The notes beneath the pieces were generated by a model, which was not told the DNA's origin, made no database searches, and saw only the letters and a list, made by a program, of their open reading frames with translations. Shown here piece by piece: positions 30,016 through 39,617 of a stretch of DNA of 64,000 nt. Source of the stretch: an uncultured Aliivibrio sp. (lineage in GTDB: Bacteria; Pseudomonadota; Gammaproteobacteria; Enterobacterales; Vibrionaceae); assembly GCF_946479765.1 (NCBI RefSeq), contig NZ_CAMLHO010000016.1:1-64000 (forward strand). Direction: 5' to 3'. The position numbers and the translations under genes are program-made. Positions within the stretch are counted from its first letter, which is position 1, and each line of letters begins with the position of its first letter.

Positions 30016-30735
30016 ATGAAAAAATTAGTTGTTATTACAGGTGCAAGTTCTGGTATTGGTGAAGCAATCGCACGTCGTTTAAGCGATGAAGGTCATCCCC
30101 TGCTTCTTCTTGCTCGTCGTATTGAGCGTTTAGAAGCACTTAATCTACCAAATTCACTTTCTGTAAAAGTGGACGTAACAGACAAAGCTTCTTTTGATGC
30201 TGCAATTGCTCAAGGTGAAGCGAAATTTGGTCCTGTTGATGCGCTAATAAACAATGCCGGTGCGATGCTTCTTGGTCAAATCGACACGCAAGACGCACAA
30301 GAGTGGAAGACAATGTTTGATGTAAACGTTATTGGTCTTCTAAATGGCATGCAAGCTGTTCTAGCACCAATGATGAAACGCAATACAGGCACTATCATTA
30401 ATATCAGCTCTATTGCAGGTAAGAAGACGTTCCCAAACCATGCCGCTTACTGTGGTACTAAGTTTGCGGTTCACGCTATCTCTGAAAACGTTCGTGAAGA
30501 AGTGGCATTATCAAACGTTCGTGTAACTACGATTGCACCAGGAGCTGTTGAGACTGAGCTTCTGTCTCATACAACATCTCAAGACATTAAAGACGGCTAC
30601 GGTGAGTGGAAAGAAAGCATGGGCGGCGTACTAGCTGCTGATGATATTGCTCGTGCGGTATCTTTTGCTTACCAACAACCTCAAAACGTTTGTATCCGTG
30701 AGATTGCTTTGGCTCCAACTAAGCAGCAGCCATAG
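30016..30735 (+). CDS. short-chain dehydrogenase/reductase
   Basis: A 239-residue classical SDR, NADP(H)-type by its look. Motifs: TGASSGIGEA (cofactor, residues 8-17), NNAG (about 80-83), catalytic Ser in NISSIAG (about 133) and Tyr-x-x-x-Lys in YCGTK (about 147-151). It belongs to the YdfG-like group, which reduces 3-hydroxy acids or small carbonyls. GAGGAAA precedes the start. It faces away from the LysR gene and is probably its target. The substrate is unknown. Confidence 0.9.
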   Translation: MKKLVVITGASSGIGEAIARRLSDEGHPLLLLARRIERLEALNLPNSLSVKVDVTDKASFDAAIAQGEAKFGPVDALINNAGAMLLGQIDTQDAQEWKTMFDVNVIGLLNGMQAVLAPMMKRNTGTIINISSIAGKKTFPNHAAYCGTKFAVHAISENVREEVALSNVRVTTIAPGAVETELLSHTTSQDIKDGYGEWKESMGGVLAADDIARAVSFAYQQPQNVCIREIALAPTKQQP

Positions 30736-30780
30736 TAAGTACCAACTTACTTGATGCAATAATCATTAAATGATAAGCAC

Positions 30781-30818
30781 AAAAAAGCCAAACTTGGATT
30801 ACCCAGTTTGGCTTTTTT
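30781..30818 (+). terminator. intrinsic terminator
   Basis: 14-bp stem AAAAAAGCCAAACT / AGTTTGGCTTTTTT. The A-rich left arm also allows function on the minus strand. Confidence 0.88.
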
Positions 30819-30893
30819 ATTTTATATCTAACTAAAAATCATCTTCAATTAATGACCGTTCACTTAGCTATGATTTTCTTAGCGGCGATTATC

Positions 30894-31307
30894 TTAACGA
30901 CGATAGTTTCCACCACGGTTTTGAGAACGCGCTTGGTGAGCTGACGCTGATTTCGCTTGAGAAAGCAAAATTGATTCAATCGTCAATTCCATTGGTTCAC
31001 GAGGTTCAAGACCATGAGCAAACGTACGTGAACGAGGAGGCATTTCATATTCAAGATCAGACGCTTTAGGCATACGTTTGAAACGGTATAAATAGAAGTT
31101 TTCCACCTTCTCTTTTGCCCATTGTGTTTTCTTTAAATATTTAACACTGCTCGTCATTGACGGGTTAGTGTTAAAACAGTTTAGACGCATTGCAGTATCT
31201 AAAATTTCCCATCCGTAATGATCAACCAACTCTTGCAGTAAGATTTCTAACTTAAGACCGTGTAATGGGTTGTTCTGTTGCAGCTCAATTCTTTCTTCTT
31301 CAGTCAT
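30894..31307 (-). CDS. VF530-family putative DNA-binding protein
   Basis: A 137-residue protein whose first 75 residues match the VF530 family (Pfam VF530, named after a V. fischeri protein): [29 protein letters not shown] and [15 protein letters not shown]. The family fold is a small helical domain thought to bind DNA; its role is not established. The C-terminal 60 residues are a disordered, Arg/Ser/Gln-rich tail ([13 protein letters not shown]) that is longer than the minimal domain and could bind nucleic acid. TAGGAAT precedes the start. It is a single-gene unit. Confidence 0.85.
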   Translation of the reverse strand: MTEEERIELQQNNPLHGLKLEILLQELVDHYGWEILDTAMRLNCFNTNPSMTSSVKYLKKTQWAKEKVENFYLYRFKRMPKASDLEYEMPPRSRTFAHGLEPREPMELTIESILLSQAKSASAHQARSQNRGGNYRR

Positions 31308-31454
31308 AACGAATTCCTAAGTTTAACTAACGCGTGAATGATTGTCTTAAAGACAATGATATTACCAGTAAATAGGCGGCGGATTATACAGGGTTATTAC
31401 CTAAAATATAGCATTTACCGCAAATTTAAAAAGAGATAAAAACAAACAAAAAAA

Positions 31455-31488
31455 CCAATCACTGCAAATAAAACGAGGCAGTGATTGG
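31455..31488 (-). terminator. intrinsic terminator of the RND operon
   Basis: 11-bp stem CCAATCACTGC / GCAGTGATTGG. On the minus strand it is followed by T7. Confidence 0.85.
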
Positions 31489-31516
31489 TCAGATAGGTTA
31501 TCTGAAATAGCAGAGA

Positions 31517-34500
31517 TTAAATCGTTAGTTCTGCAGGCTTAATTTTAAATAAAATTGCGTACATTACTGGCACTACAATCAACGTCAGAATGGTAGCAAA
31601 ACCAAGACCTGCCATAATGGTAATTGCCATTGAACTAAAGAAAGCATCAAACAATAATGGAATAAGTCCTAATATTGTGGTCAACGCCGCCATACTCACT
31701 GGACGCACACGACTGATCGCACTGTCCACTATCGCTATGTATGGATCTTTACCTGATGCTAACTCAATGTTGATTTGATCAAGCAAGACAATCCCATTTT
31801 TCAGAATCATGCCACTTAAACTCAGTAATCCCAAGAACGCGGTAAAGCTAAACGGCATGTTAGTACTCAATAAACCAAACGAGACACCAATGATGGATAG
31901 CGGAACCGTAAACCAAATCACTAGCGGCTTTTTAAAGGAATTAAACAGCAACATTGTGATGATAAACATGAACAAGTAACCCATTGGCAATGAACCAAAT
32001 AGAGACTCTTGTGCATCTTTCGATGATTCATATTCACCACCCCACGTAATTTCATACCCTTCAGGTAACGGCATTTTCAACACTTGTGGTTGAACACGCG
32101 CTAACAAAATTGCGGGTGTATCGTTACTCAATAAATCATGATCCGCCATTACGGTAATCGTTCGTTTTCTGTCTCTGCGCTGAATTAACGGCTCACTCCA
32201 ATCTAGCTTCACACCATCAATCACTTGATCTACTGGAATGTAACTTTGTAGTGACGGACTCCAGATTTTTACGTTTTGCAGAGATTCAAAATCCACACGT
32301 TCTACTTCTGGCAAACGCGCCACAATTGGTAAAGTATGCGTACCATCGCGCAACATACCTAATGTATTACCACCAAATGCCATTTGTAGCGTATTTGATA
32401 AGTCTTCTTTTGAGATCCCTAAACGACGCGCTTTAGATTCATTAAACTCGGGCGTTAACTCTTTCGTGCGTTCGCGCCAGTCATGTCGAATGTTTCTTGC
32501 ACCCGGATCAGTCGCTAGAATGTCTTCAACATCGGTCGCTAAATCACGCAAGATTTGAGGATCTGACCCTGAAATACGCACCTCAATTTTAGATGCTGGA
32601 GAAGGACCAAATTCCATCATTTTGAACTGAAATGTCGGCTTATCAAAGCGTTTATCTAATGAGTTAGTTAGGATCTCTAATAAGTTAAACATGGCTTCAC
32701 GATCGGTCGTTCTTATCTGAAATTGTGCATACGCTTCATAGCTTTTTTCTGGTTGATACGTCAGAGCAAAACGCTGCATACCTTGACCAATAGACACCGA
32801 CACAAACTCAATATTATCTTGCTTATTAATGTAGCTCTCAACCGCTTCTGACTGCTTAATCGTTTCTCTAATATCCGTGCCTTCTGGCATCCACATATCC
32901 ACATAGAACATTGGTGTGTTTGATGAAGGGAAGAATTGCTGCTTCACATTACCAAACGAGATCACCGCCACCACAAGTAAACCAACCAGTGATGCTACCG
33001 TTAACCAACGAAAACGTAAGGCGAATTTAAGTGATGAGCCAAACGCAACAAATAAGAATCCTTTATATGCGTCCTCTTCTTCACCTGTATTTTTATCTTC
33101 TTCTTTCAGTAATAAATTAGCTAAGAATGGCGTGATCGTAATTGCCGTTACCCAACTTAAAAATAATGAATAACACAGCACCCAATACAAGTCGCCCATG
33201 AATTCACCAGTGGCGTCTTCAGATAGACCAATCGGAGCAAATGCGGCAATCGCAATCACTGTTGCGCCCAACAAAGGCCATTGTGTTTGTTTTACAATAT
33301 CGGCTGCTGCTTGAACTTTAGTTCGCCCTTTTTTCAGACCAACTAAAATCCCTTCAACCACGACAATGGCATTATCTACCAACATACCTAGCGCAATAAT
33401 TAATGCACCCAATGAAATACGATGAAGGTCAATGTTGTTGTAACTCATTAAAATAAAGGTACCAAACACGGTTAGCAATAGCACCACACCAATAATGAGG
33501 CCGCTTCGCACTCCCATCGCAAACAGTAGAACCAAAATAACAATCGCTACTGCTTCAGCCAAACTGATAATAAAATCATGAACCGAAGTATCGACTTCTT
33601 GTGCTTGATTATAAAAATAACTTAACTCAAGACCTGCTGGTTTTATTGACTCTAGATATTCTAATTTAGCATCAACACGTTGGCCGACTTCTACCACGTT
33701 CACCCCAGATGCGAACGAAAGCCCCAGATTTAAGGCATTTTTACCGTTAAATCGAATGATATTACTTGGCTTTTCTTGAAGTCCACGAGTGATTGTTGCT
33801 ACGTCTTTTAGACGAATAAGATTACCGGTATCACGACCATGAATAATCAAATCACCTAGCGATTCAACGGTAGTTAACGTACCACTTGGTCGAATGGTTA
33901 AGCTCTCGCCATTGACCAATACTTCGCCGGCTTGTACTACATTATTTTGTTGGTTTAATAGGCCAGCCACGCTGTTCATGTCTAGATTCAGTGCGGCTAA
34001 GCGATCGAGTGATATTTCAACAAACAGCATTTCTTGTTGATCACCCGCGATAGAGATTTTACCGACCCCATCAATCAGCTCTAATTCGCGCGTTAATGTG
34101 TCGGCATAACGTTTTAACTCTACATAGTTATAATCGTCACCCGTCAACATCATCATTACGCCAAACACGTCACCAAAATCATCAATGATCTGTAAAGATT
34201 GAACCCCTTGAGGCAACGTTGGTTTCAAATCATTAATTTTACGACGCATTTCATCCCAGATCTGTGGCAACTCATCTGGACCGTAATCCATCTTCATACT
34301 CACCATGATCTGCGACATCCCATTAGAAGAGGTTGACGTAATTTTATCGATATAAGGTAACTTACGGATCGCCTTCTCTAATGGATACGTTAGCTCTTCT
34401 TCTACTTCTTTTGAGGTTGCTCCCGGATAAGTAGAAATGACCATCGCATCTTTAATCGTAAAGGCAGGATCTTCTAAGCGGCCTAAATCTAAAAATGAGG

Positions 34501-34579
34501 TGATACCACCAACGGTTAAAATAACAATGAATAGCCAGCTAATGACCTTGTTTTTTATTGAATATTCAGCAATGTTCAT
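31517..34579 (-). CDS. RND multidrug efflux pump, inner-membrane subunit
   Basis: A 1020-residue HAE1/AcrB-type pump with the usual layout: helix 1 at the N-terminus, a large periplasmic loop, helices 2-6, second loop, helices 7-12. Helix 4 reads LGMLVDNAIVVVEGI, so the paired Asp-Asp of AcrB is Asp-Asn here; several pumps of this branch share that. The N-terminal region STYPGATSKEVEEELTYPLE is typical. Its start overlaps the stop of the second fusion protein by one base. With two fusion proteins upstream, the operon resembles VexIJK of V. cholerae. An outer-membrane TolC would come from elsewhere. Substrates unknown. Confidence 0.9.
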   Translation of the reverse strand: MNIAEYSIKNKVISWLFIVILTVGGITSFLDLGRLEDPAFTIKDAMVISTYPGATSKEVEEELTYPLEKAIRKLPYIDKITSTSSNGMSQIMVSMKMDYGPDELPQIWDEMRRKINDLKPTLPQGVQSLQIIDDFGDVFGVMMMLTGDDYNYVELKRYADTLTRELELIDGVGKISIAGDQQEMLFVEISLDRLAALNLDMNSVAGLLNQQNNVVQAGEVLVNGESLTIRPSGTLTTVESLGDLIIHGRDTGNLIRLKDVATITRGLQEKPSNIIRFNGKNALNLGLSFASGVNVVEVGQRVDAKLEYLESIKPAGLELSYFYNQAQEVDTSVHDFIISLAEAVAIVILVLLFAMGVRSGLIIGVVLLLTVFGTFILMSYNNIDLHRISLGALIIALGMLVDNAIVVVEGILVGLKKGRTKVQAAADIVKQTQWPLLGATVIAIAAFAPIGLSEDATGEFMGDLYWVLCYSLFLSWVTAITITPFLANLLLKEEDKNTGEEEDAYKGFLFVAFGSSLKFALRFRWLTVASLVGLLVVAVISFGNVKQQFFPSSNTPMFYVDMWMPEGTDIRETIKQSEAVESYINKQDNIEFVSVSIGQGMQRFALTYQPEKSYEAYAQFQIRTTDREAMFNLLEILTNSLDKRFDKPTFQFKMMEFGPSPASKIEVRISGSDPQILRDLATDVEDILATDPGARNIRHDWRERTKELTPEFNESKARRLGISKEDLSNTLQMAFGGNTLGMLRDGTHTLPIVARLPEVERVDFESLQNVKIWSPSLQSYIPVDQVIDGVKLDWSEPLIQRRDRKRTITVMADHDLLSNDTPAILLARVQPQVLKMPLPEGYEITWGGEYESSKDAQESLFGSLPMGYLFMFIITMLLFNSFKKPLVIWFTVPLSIIGVSFGLLSTNMPFSFTAFLGLLSLSGMILKNGIVLLDQINIELASGKDPYIAIVDSAISRVRPVSMAALTTILGLIPLLFDAFFSSMAITIMAGLGFATILTLIVVPVMYAILFKIKPAELTI

Positions 34580-35640
34580 TATTGTTGATTCTCCACTAAC
34601 GTTACTTTTTTATTTTCACGTAATTTTCGTAAGCTTGAATTGGCAAGAACATCACCTTGAATAACACCAGAAGCCACAATAGCCCCTTCTCCATCAATCT
34701 TTCGGATAGTCACTGGGACTTTAGTTGCTTGCCCATCTCGAATGATCCACACATAAAACAGGCCTGCTTTTTGACCTGCTTGCAATACGCTCACTGGCAC
34801 ATGGTAACCATCAATTGAAGCGATCCCTGCCTCGACCATATCCACATTCACCGTGGCACTAGTACCGGGTAAAATATCAGTACTCGGTTGAGGCATAGTT
34901 AAGTACATTTCATAGGTTTGAGTCTGAGCATTTGGCTCGCTGGTGTGCTCTAAGTACTCCATAGAATAAGAGCCAGATAAACCTACAAATGTGGTTACAG
35001 GATGGTAAGAATCTCGATTTATTTCAGGATTTATCATCGCTAACACGTTATCTGAAAGATCAATACGCACGTACACTTTATCGTTTTGATACAGACTTAG
35101 AATAGGCTCACCTGCCGCTGCTCGTTCAAACTGCTCTTTATATACATCAAGTACTTTGCCGTTAAATGGCGCAACAAGATGGGTATACGTTAATTGATTT
35201 TTTGCTGAACGATACGTTGCTTTTGCCAGCTCTTTATTCGCAAATAACTCATCAAGCTCAGATATTGAGATCATAGCTCGACGGTTCAATTCTTTGCCAC
35301 GTTGGTACTGTTTTGACGCCAACGTATACTGTGCCTTAGCATCATTAACGGCTTGCTTTACCTTACTGTCTTCTAGTTTTGCAATGACTTGGCCCTGTTT
35401 AACCACATCTCCTGCTTTCACTAGCACATCTTGGATCTCACCGGTTACTCGAAACGCAATAGGGGTTTGCTCAGCAGGAACCACTTGGCCTTTAAAAGAT
35501 CGAAATTGTTGAGTCACAGGAGCATCAACCGTAAAGCCAGAGATATAAAGTGGCTCACTGGTTTCTGTTACCGCTTCTTCTTGGCAGCCCGTGAGCATAA
35601 AGAGTATCAGAACCAATAATGAATATAATGAACGGTCCAT
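34579..35640 (-). CDS. RND efflux membrane fusion lipoprotein (second of two)
   Basis: A 353-residue periplasmic adaptor. The N-terminus has a lipobox LTGC (Cys19), so it is lipid-anchored. The biotinyl-lipoyl half motifs appear as FRVTGEIQDVLVKAGDVVKQGQVIAKL and later THLVAPFNGKVLDVY, with a coiled-coil hairpin between them. The start shares a base with the preceding gene's stop, showing tight coupling. It bridges the pump and TolC. It differs from the first adaptor, so the pump probably uses a mixed adaptor ring. Confidence 0.88.
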   Translation of the reverse strand: MDRSLYSLLVLILFMLTGCQEEAVTETSEPLYISGFTVDAPVTQQFRSFKGQVVPAEQTPIAFRVTGEIQDVLVKAGDVVKQGQVIAKLEDSKVKQAVNDAKAQYTLASKQYQRGKELNRRAMISISELDELFANKELAKATYRSAKNQLTYTHLVAPFNGKVLDVYKEQFERAAAGEPILSLYQNDKVYVRIDLSDNVLAMINPEINRDSYHPVTTFVGLSGSYSMEYLEHTSEPNAQTQTYEMYLTMPQPSTDILPGTSATVNVDMVEAGIASIDGYHVPVSVLQAGQKAGLFYVWIIRDGQATKVPVTIRKIDGEGAIVASGVIQGDVLANSSLRKLRENKKVTLVENQQ

Positions 35641-36713
35641 TAAATACCTTCCTCACGTTGCCATGCTTTTACTGTTTGACCTTCAACAAGGCTATCAACG
35701 CCGGCAATCACAACATAGTCGTTCGCATTTAAGCCTGATATCACCAACCCTTGCTCGTTTAACGGTAACGTTGCTTTAGAAACGATATTTGTTTCATTAT
35801 TCATTAACCACACTTGCCCTTCATTGCTGTTTTTATTTACCCATGCACTTTGGGGAAGTTGCAAATAATCAGATCTTTTCTGTTTGGGGATATGAACTTG
35901 TCCCGTCATGCCCGTTAATAAATTGCGTCCTTCTGGCAAAGCCATCGTTACAATCGCTTCATAACTGTTCGTGTCTAAATTAGGCTGCGTTGAGATCTCT
36001 TTAAATCTACCTTGAATTTGATTGTTAGGCTCATTATCCATGATTACCCACATATCACTGCTGATTAATGCCGGAATAGAAACTGAATCTACATAGCTAA
36101 TAGGTAAGGTTACCGACACATCCAATGTTGAGTTATCAATCAGATTTAAAATCTCTTGTTTCTCACCCACAATTTGATGTGGTTTTACGTAGGTATACGA
36201 AATAATGCCAGAGAACGGCGCATGAATTTCGGTATAACTTAAATCCGTTTTTGCTTGCTCGTAATTTGCCAATGCCGTTTGATATTGTGTCTCACGCTGA
36301 TCGTAATCATTGGTACTAATGAGCTTCTTACTGTACAAACTTTTCGCGCGACTCCATTGTGTCTTCGCTAATAAAAACTGTGCTTTCGCTGCATCCAATG
36401 CCAGTTGTAAATCATTTGGATCTAGTGATGCCAATAACTCACCTTTAGTTACGGCTTGTCCCATTTTCACTTTGATATCAGAGACTGCACCACCTACTTG
36501 GAATGACAATTGTGCTCGATACGTAGCATCAATACGCGCAAGAAACGCATCAGAATCAGCAACTGCGAGATCTTTTACCGATAATAGTTTTACAGGCTTA
36601 ACTGTCATATCTGTGGTTTCAGATATCGCTTTATTGCATCCCGTCAACATACCCGACAAGCTTAATACAACAACAGCTCCTAGGAATGTGCGCTTTATAT
36701 TTAGTTTTCGCAC
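35640..36713 (-). CDS. RND efflux membrane fusion lipoprotein (first of two)
   Basis: A 357-residue adaptor. The GTG at 36713 is chosen because GGAG lies six bases before it and the product begins with a normal signal MRKLNIKRTFLG ending in lipobox LTGC; the frame can also start at a GTG four codons upstream. Lipoyl-like halves: FQVGGAVSDIKVKMGQAVTKG and YTEIHAPFSGIISYTYV. It is the promoter-proximal gene of the pump operon, controlled by a region with two TetR-type operators. Confidence 0.87.
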   Translation of the reverse strand: MRKLNIKRTFLGAVVVLSLSGMLTGCNKAISETTDMTVKPVKLLSVKDLAVADSDAFLARIDATYRAQLSFQVGGAVSDIKVKMGQAVTKGELLASLDPNDLQLALDAAKAQFLLAKTQWSRAKSLYSKKLISTNDYDQRETQYQTALANYEQAKTDLSYTEIHAPFSGIISYTYVKPHQIVGEKQEILNLIDNSTLDVSVTLPISYVDSVSIPALISSDMWVIMDNEPNNQIQGRFKEISTQPNLDTNSYEAIVTMALPEGRNLLTGMTGQVHIPKQKRSDYLQLPQSAWVNKNSNEGQVWLMNNETNIVSKATLPLNEQGLVISGLNANDYVVIAGVDSLVEGQTVKAWQREEGI

Positions 36714-36735
36714 AAGTATCTCCACTCATTTTATT

Positions 36736-36755
36736 TACTACACAGTTGTGCAGTA
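36736..36755. promoter_or_regulatory. putative TetR operator, site 1
   Basis: TACTACACAGTTGTGCAGTA is a 20-bp palindrome with a single mismatched pair. It lies 23 bases upstream of the pump operon start and probably overlaps its promoter (TATAGT follows). Confidence 0.6.
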
Positions 36756-36784
36756 TAGTTTTAATTTGAAGTAGATCAATATAT

Positions 36785-36804
36785 TTTACACTTGTGCAGT
36801 AAAG
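36785..36804. promoter_or_regulatory. putative TetR operator, site 2
   Basis: The right half TTGTGCAGTA of site 1 recurs exactly at 36792-36801, with a partly symmetric left half TTTTACAC. The half-site copies are 46 bp apart. Confidence 0.45.
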
Positions 36805-36955
36805 TATTTGAAAAGTGTATTTTTAAGTACGCGTTAGGCACTGAACTTGGTATGCTTAGGCCATCAATACGCATTCGGCTGTTCAGAAATCAAAGCGATT
36901 AGCAACACTTAATACGTATATATTGGTAATTAAGAGCACAAACTAAGGGTGAATA

Positions 36956-37696
36956 ATGACAGAGAAAAAGCAGGGAAAAAGAAGTACCGAAGCTGCTGAA
37001 CAAACAAAATGTCAAATCTTAATGGTTGCGGCAACGATGTTTGGCGAGCTAGGTTACGAGCGTGTATCACTGCGTAATATCAGTGAAAAAGCGGGCGTTT
37101 CCCATAGTCTTATCCGTCATCACTTTGGTAGTAAAGATATGATTTGGAAGGAAATAAGTGATGCTTGCGATGCTCATATGCAAAGCTATCTTCACGCAAT
37201 TATTGCCTCATTACCAGAAGATAAAACACCTAGCTATCGCATCTATCTATTCATTATTAAGCTGTCTGCATTTACTTTGATGAATCCACAGCCAATTAAG
37301 ATGATTGCCGATGCAATCCGCCAAAATGACAATGCATTACTTGAGTATTTCTTAAAAACAAAATGTGAATTTGAAGCGATATTTAAAGATCTCTTTGAAG
37401 AGTACAACGAAGCTAATCCAGATGGGAAACTCGATATTTGGGAAACTAAATGGCAAACAATGATTTTTGCTCATGGCGCATCAAGCTTAACACCAATAAT
37501 GTCTGAAACCTGGCCACAATTTGCAGATAACCATGAAAAACTGTTATTACAGCACTGGAATTTATTTAACCAAATTATGGCGGCTAAGTTTTCAGTAACG
37601 AAAGAAGAGATGCTTTGTCCAACTCACCTCAGTGAACTATTAATTGATGTTGAATGCCCGTTAGAGCAAGAAAACCTCATTGTTATCAATGAATAA
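36956..37696 (+). CDS. TetR/AcrR-family repressor, likely of the RND operon
   Basis: A 246-residue regulator. The DNA-binding domain (about 15-65) reads ILMVAATMFGELGYERVSLR followed by NISEKAGVSHSLIRHHFGSK, the standard TetR helix-turn-helix. The C-terminal ligand domain is not close to a family I can name. It is divergent from the two-adaptor RND operon, with two similar palindromes in the 242-bp gap, so it most likely represses that pump. It is followed after 5 bases by an AraC gene, likely in the same transcript. Confidence 0.88.
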   Translation: MTEKKQGKRSTEAAEQTKCQILMVAATMFGELGYERVSLRNISEKAGVSHSLIRHHFGSKDMIWKEISDACDAHMQSYLHAIIASLPEDKTPSYRIYLFIIKLSAFTLMNPQPIKMIADAIRQNDNALLEYFLKTKCEFEAIFKDLFEEYNEANPDGKLDIWETKWQTMIFAHGASSLTPIMSETWPQFADNHEKLLLQHWNLFNQIMAAKFSVTKEEMLCPTHLSELLIDVECPLEQENLIVINE

Positions 37697-37701
37697 ATTA
37701 T

Positions 37702-38580
37702 ATGAATATTCCTAACATTACATTTAATCACGATATGAGTAATCAAGCTGAATTCGAAATAATAGAATTGTCTTCCTTATATGAAAGAACGACACTTTCT
37801 CATTCACCAGAAGATCCACACCGCGTCTCGTTTTTTATGATTATTCACATTGAACGAGGTGAAGGTACTCACATGGTGGATTTTGAAGAATATCCTTTCC
37901 GTGCTGGTTCAATGATATTTGTGCAACGTGAGCAAGTTCATGCATTTGATTTGTCGTCAAAACCAAAAGGCAAAGTGTTGCTATTTACCCAAATCTTTCT
38001 TGATAACGTCCATACCAATATGCGTTTGCCAAATTACACTCCAACACACCTTAATAATCAGCACACGCCACTGCTGACGCTTGATCTTCAAAATAATCAA
38101 CGCAGTCACACCTTAATTAATGAAATGATTGCCGAGATCAAACTAAACAATTCTGATCCTCTGATCATCATGTATCTATTTTCTGCTTTAGCTCTACTAC
38201 TCCATCGTTTACGCCCAAAAATGCGCCACGATAAATTATCGACAGAACAAAGTATAAAACTGGCGAAATTCTTTACTTTGATGCAAGAACACTTTCAACA
38301 AATCAGAGATGCCAATTGGTACGCAAGCCAAATCAACACCACCTATAAAACCTTAAACCAAGTGTGTAAACTCGCCACCGCCTTAACCGCAAAACAGATG
38401 ATAGATGCCTTTACTCTGATTGAAATGAAACGACGTTTAATAGTAACTAACGCCCCTTCTCAACAAATCGCCTATGATTTTGGCTTTGAAGACGCCAGTA
38501 ACTTTGTAAAATACTTTAAAAAGCAAACCACCCTTACCCCTAGTCAATTTCAAAAGAAATACACCACACCTAAGTTGTAA
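37702..38580 (+). CDS. AraC-family transcriptional regulator
   Basis: A 292-residue protein with an N-terminal cupin-type sensor (about 10-110, FMIIHIERGEGTHMVDFEEYP) and a C-terminal AraC double helix-turn-helix (about 190-288), ending DFGFEDASNFVKYFKKQTTLTP. It lies 5 bases after the tetR gene, without a clear ribosome site of its own, which suggests translational coupling. It could control the pump, the lipoprotein gene downstream, or both; this is inference from position. Confidence 0.88.
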   Translation: MNIPNITFNHDMSNQAEFEIIELSSLYERTTLSHSPEDPHRVSFFMIIHIERGEGTHMVDFEEYPFRAGSMIFVQREQVHAFDLSSKPKGKVLLFTQIFLDNVHTNMRLPNYTPTHLNNQHTPLLTLDLQNNQRSHTLINEMIAEIKLNNSDPLIIMYLFSALALLLHRLRPKMRHDKLSTEQSIKLAKFFTLMQEHFQQIRDANWYASQINTTYKTLNQVCKLATALTAKQMIDAFTLIEMKRRLIVTNAPSQQIAYDFGFEDASNFVKYFKKQTTLTPSQFQKKYTTPKL

Positions 38581-38682
38581 GTTTATCGGGTTCGATATTC
38601 ACCATTTTTAAGCCCATATCCACTCTACACAGCCCATTAGAATGTCTCTATTATTGTTCTCAAACCAACAGAGGACAACAAA

Positions 38683-39546
38683 ATGAAGAACATGACAACT
38701 AAAATCAAACGCACTGTATTAGCAACAAGCATTTTAAGTCTAGCCGCATGTGCAAACACAGACATGCCAGAGCAACTCACGAATAAAGACAAAGCGGTGG
38801 CGGTTATTGCAAGCATTGAAACGGGTAATCCAGAGGCTATTAATTACATTAATTCAAACAAATACATTCAGCATAACCTTGCGGTTAGAGATGGTTTAGC
38901 AGGCTTTGGGGAAGTATTACAGCAATTACCAAAAGGGAGCGCCAAAGCCAATGTCGTGCGTGCTCTGCAAGATGGGGATTACGTAATAACTCAAACTGAA
39001 TACAATTTCTTTGGCCAAAAAGTGGGCTTTGATGTGTTTCGCTTTGAAGAGGGGAAAATCGTCGAACATTGGGATAACTTACAAGAGTTAATGCCTAAAA
39101 ACGCCAGTGGTCGCACGCAATTAGATGGCACTACTACCATAACGGATTTGGATAACACAGAAGAAAACAAAGCGATTGTGGCTGATTTCGTAAACACTAT
39201 TTTAATGAATGGCGACATGGCGAAAATTAACCAATTTATTGATAATGAAGACGACGCTTACTTACAGCACAACCCTAATATTGCTGATGGTCTGAGTGGC
39301 TTAGGCAAAGCGTTAGGTGAATTGGCAAAAGCGAATATGCCAATGTCATACACGACTAATCATAAGATATTGGGAGAAGGTAATTTCGTACTTTCTATCA
39401 GTGAAGGGACATTCATGAACAAGCACGTGGCTTTTTATGACTTATTCCGCCTAGATAACGGCAAGATCGTAGAACATTGGGATACCGTTGAAACGATCCC
39501 TGAAAAATCAGAATGGAAAAACACTAACGGAAAATTTGGATTTTAA
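38683..39546 (+). CDS. lipoprotein with two SnoaL-like domains
   Basis: A 287-residue lipoprotein with lipobox SLAAC (Cys23). Two NTF2/SnoaL-like domains follow, about 40-135 and 160-270. The repeat is plain: FDVFRFEEGKIVEHWDNLQE near 110-130 and YDLFRLDNGKIVEHWDTVET near 248-268. SnoaL-like predicted polyketide-cyclase-fold proteins often bind small hydrophobic molecules, but the function of the secreted ones is unknown. AGAGGA precedes the start. It lies 102 bases after the AraC gene and may be its target. Confidence 0.8.
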   Translation: MKNMTTKIKRTVLATSILSLAACANTDMPEQLTNKDKAVAVIASIETGNPEAINYINSNKYIQHNLAVRDGLAGFGEVLQQLPKGSAKANVVRALQDGDYVITQTEYNFFGQKVGFDVFRFEEGKIVEHWDNLQELMPKNASGRTQLDGTTTITDLDNTEENKAIVADFVNTILMNGDMAKINQFIDNEDDAYLQHNPNIADGLSGLGKALGELAKANMPMSYTTNHKILGEGNFVLSISEGTFMNKHVAFYDLFRLDNGKIVEHWDTVETIPEKSEWKNTNGKFGF

Positions 39547-39560
39547 CCAGAATAAAAAGT

Positions 39561-39599
39561 AATCATAAGCCGCTAGAATATATCTAGCGGCTTATGATT
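39561..39599. terminator. bidirectional hairpin terminator
   Basis: Perfect 17-bp stem AATCATAAGCCGCTAGA / TCTAGCGGCTTATGATT with a 5-base loop, between convergent genes. Confidence 0.8.
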
Positions 39600-39617
39600 T
39601 AATTCAATTTATATCAA

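Noticed and set aside
36310..36774. 154-residue plus-strand open frame opposite the fusion-protein gene.
   Set aside because: It is antisense to a clearly conserved membrane fusion protein and has no domain of its own.
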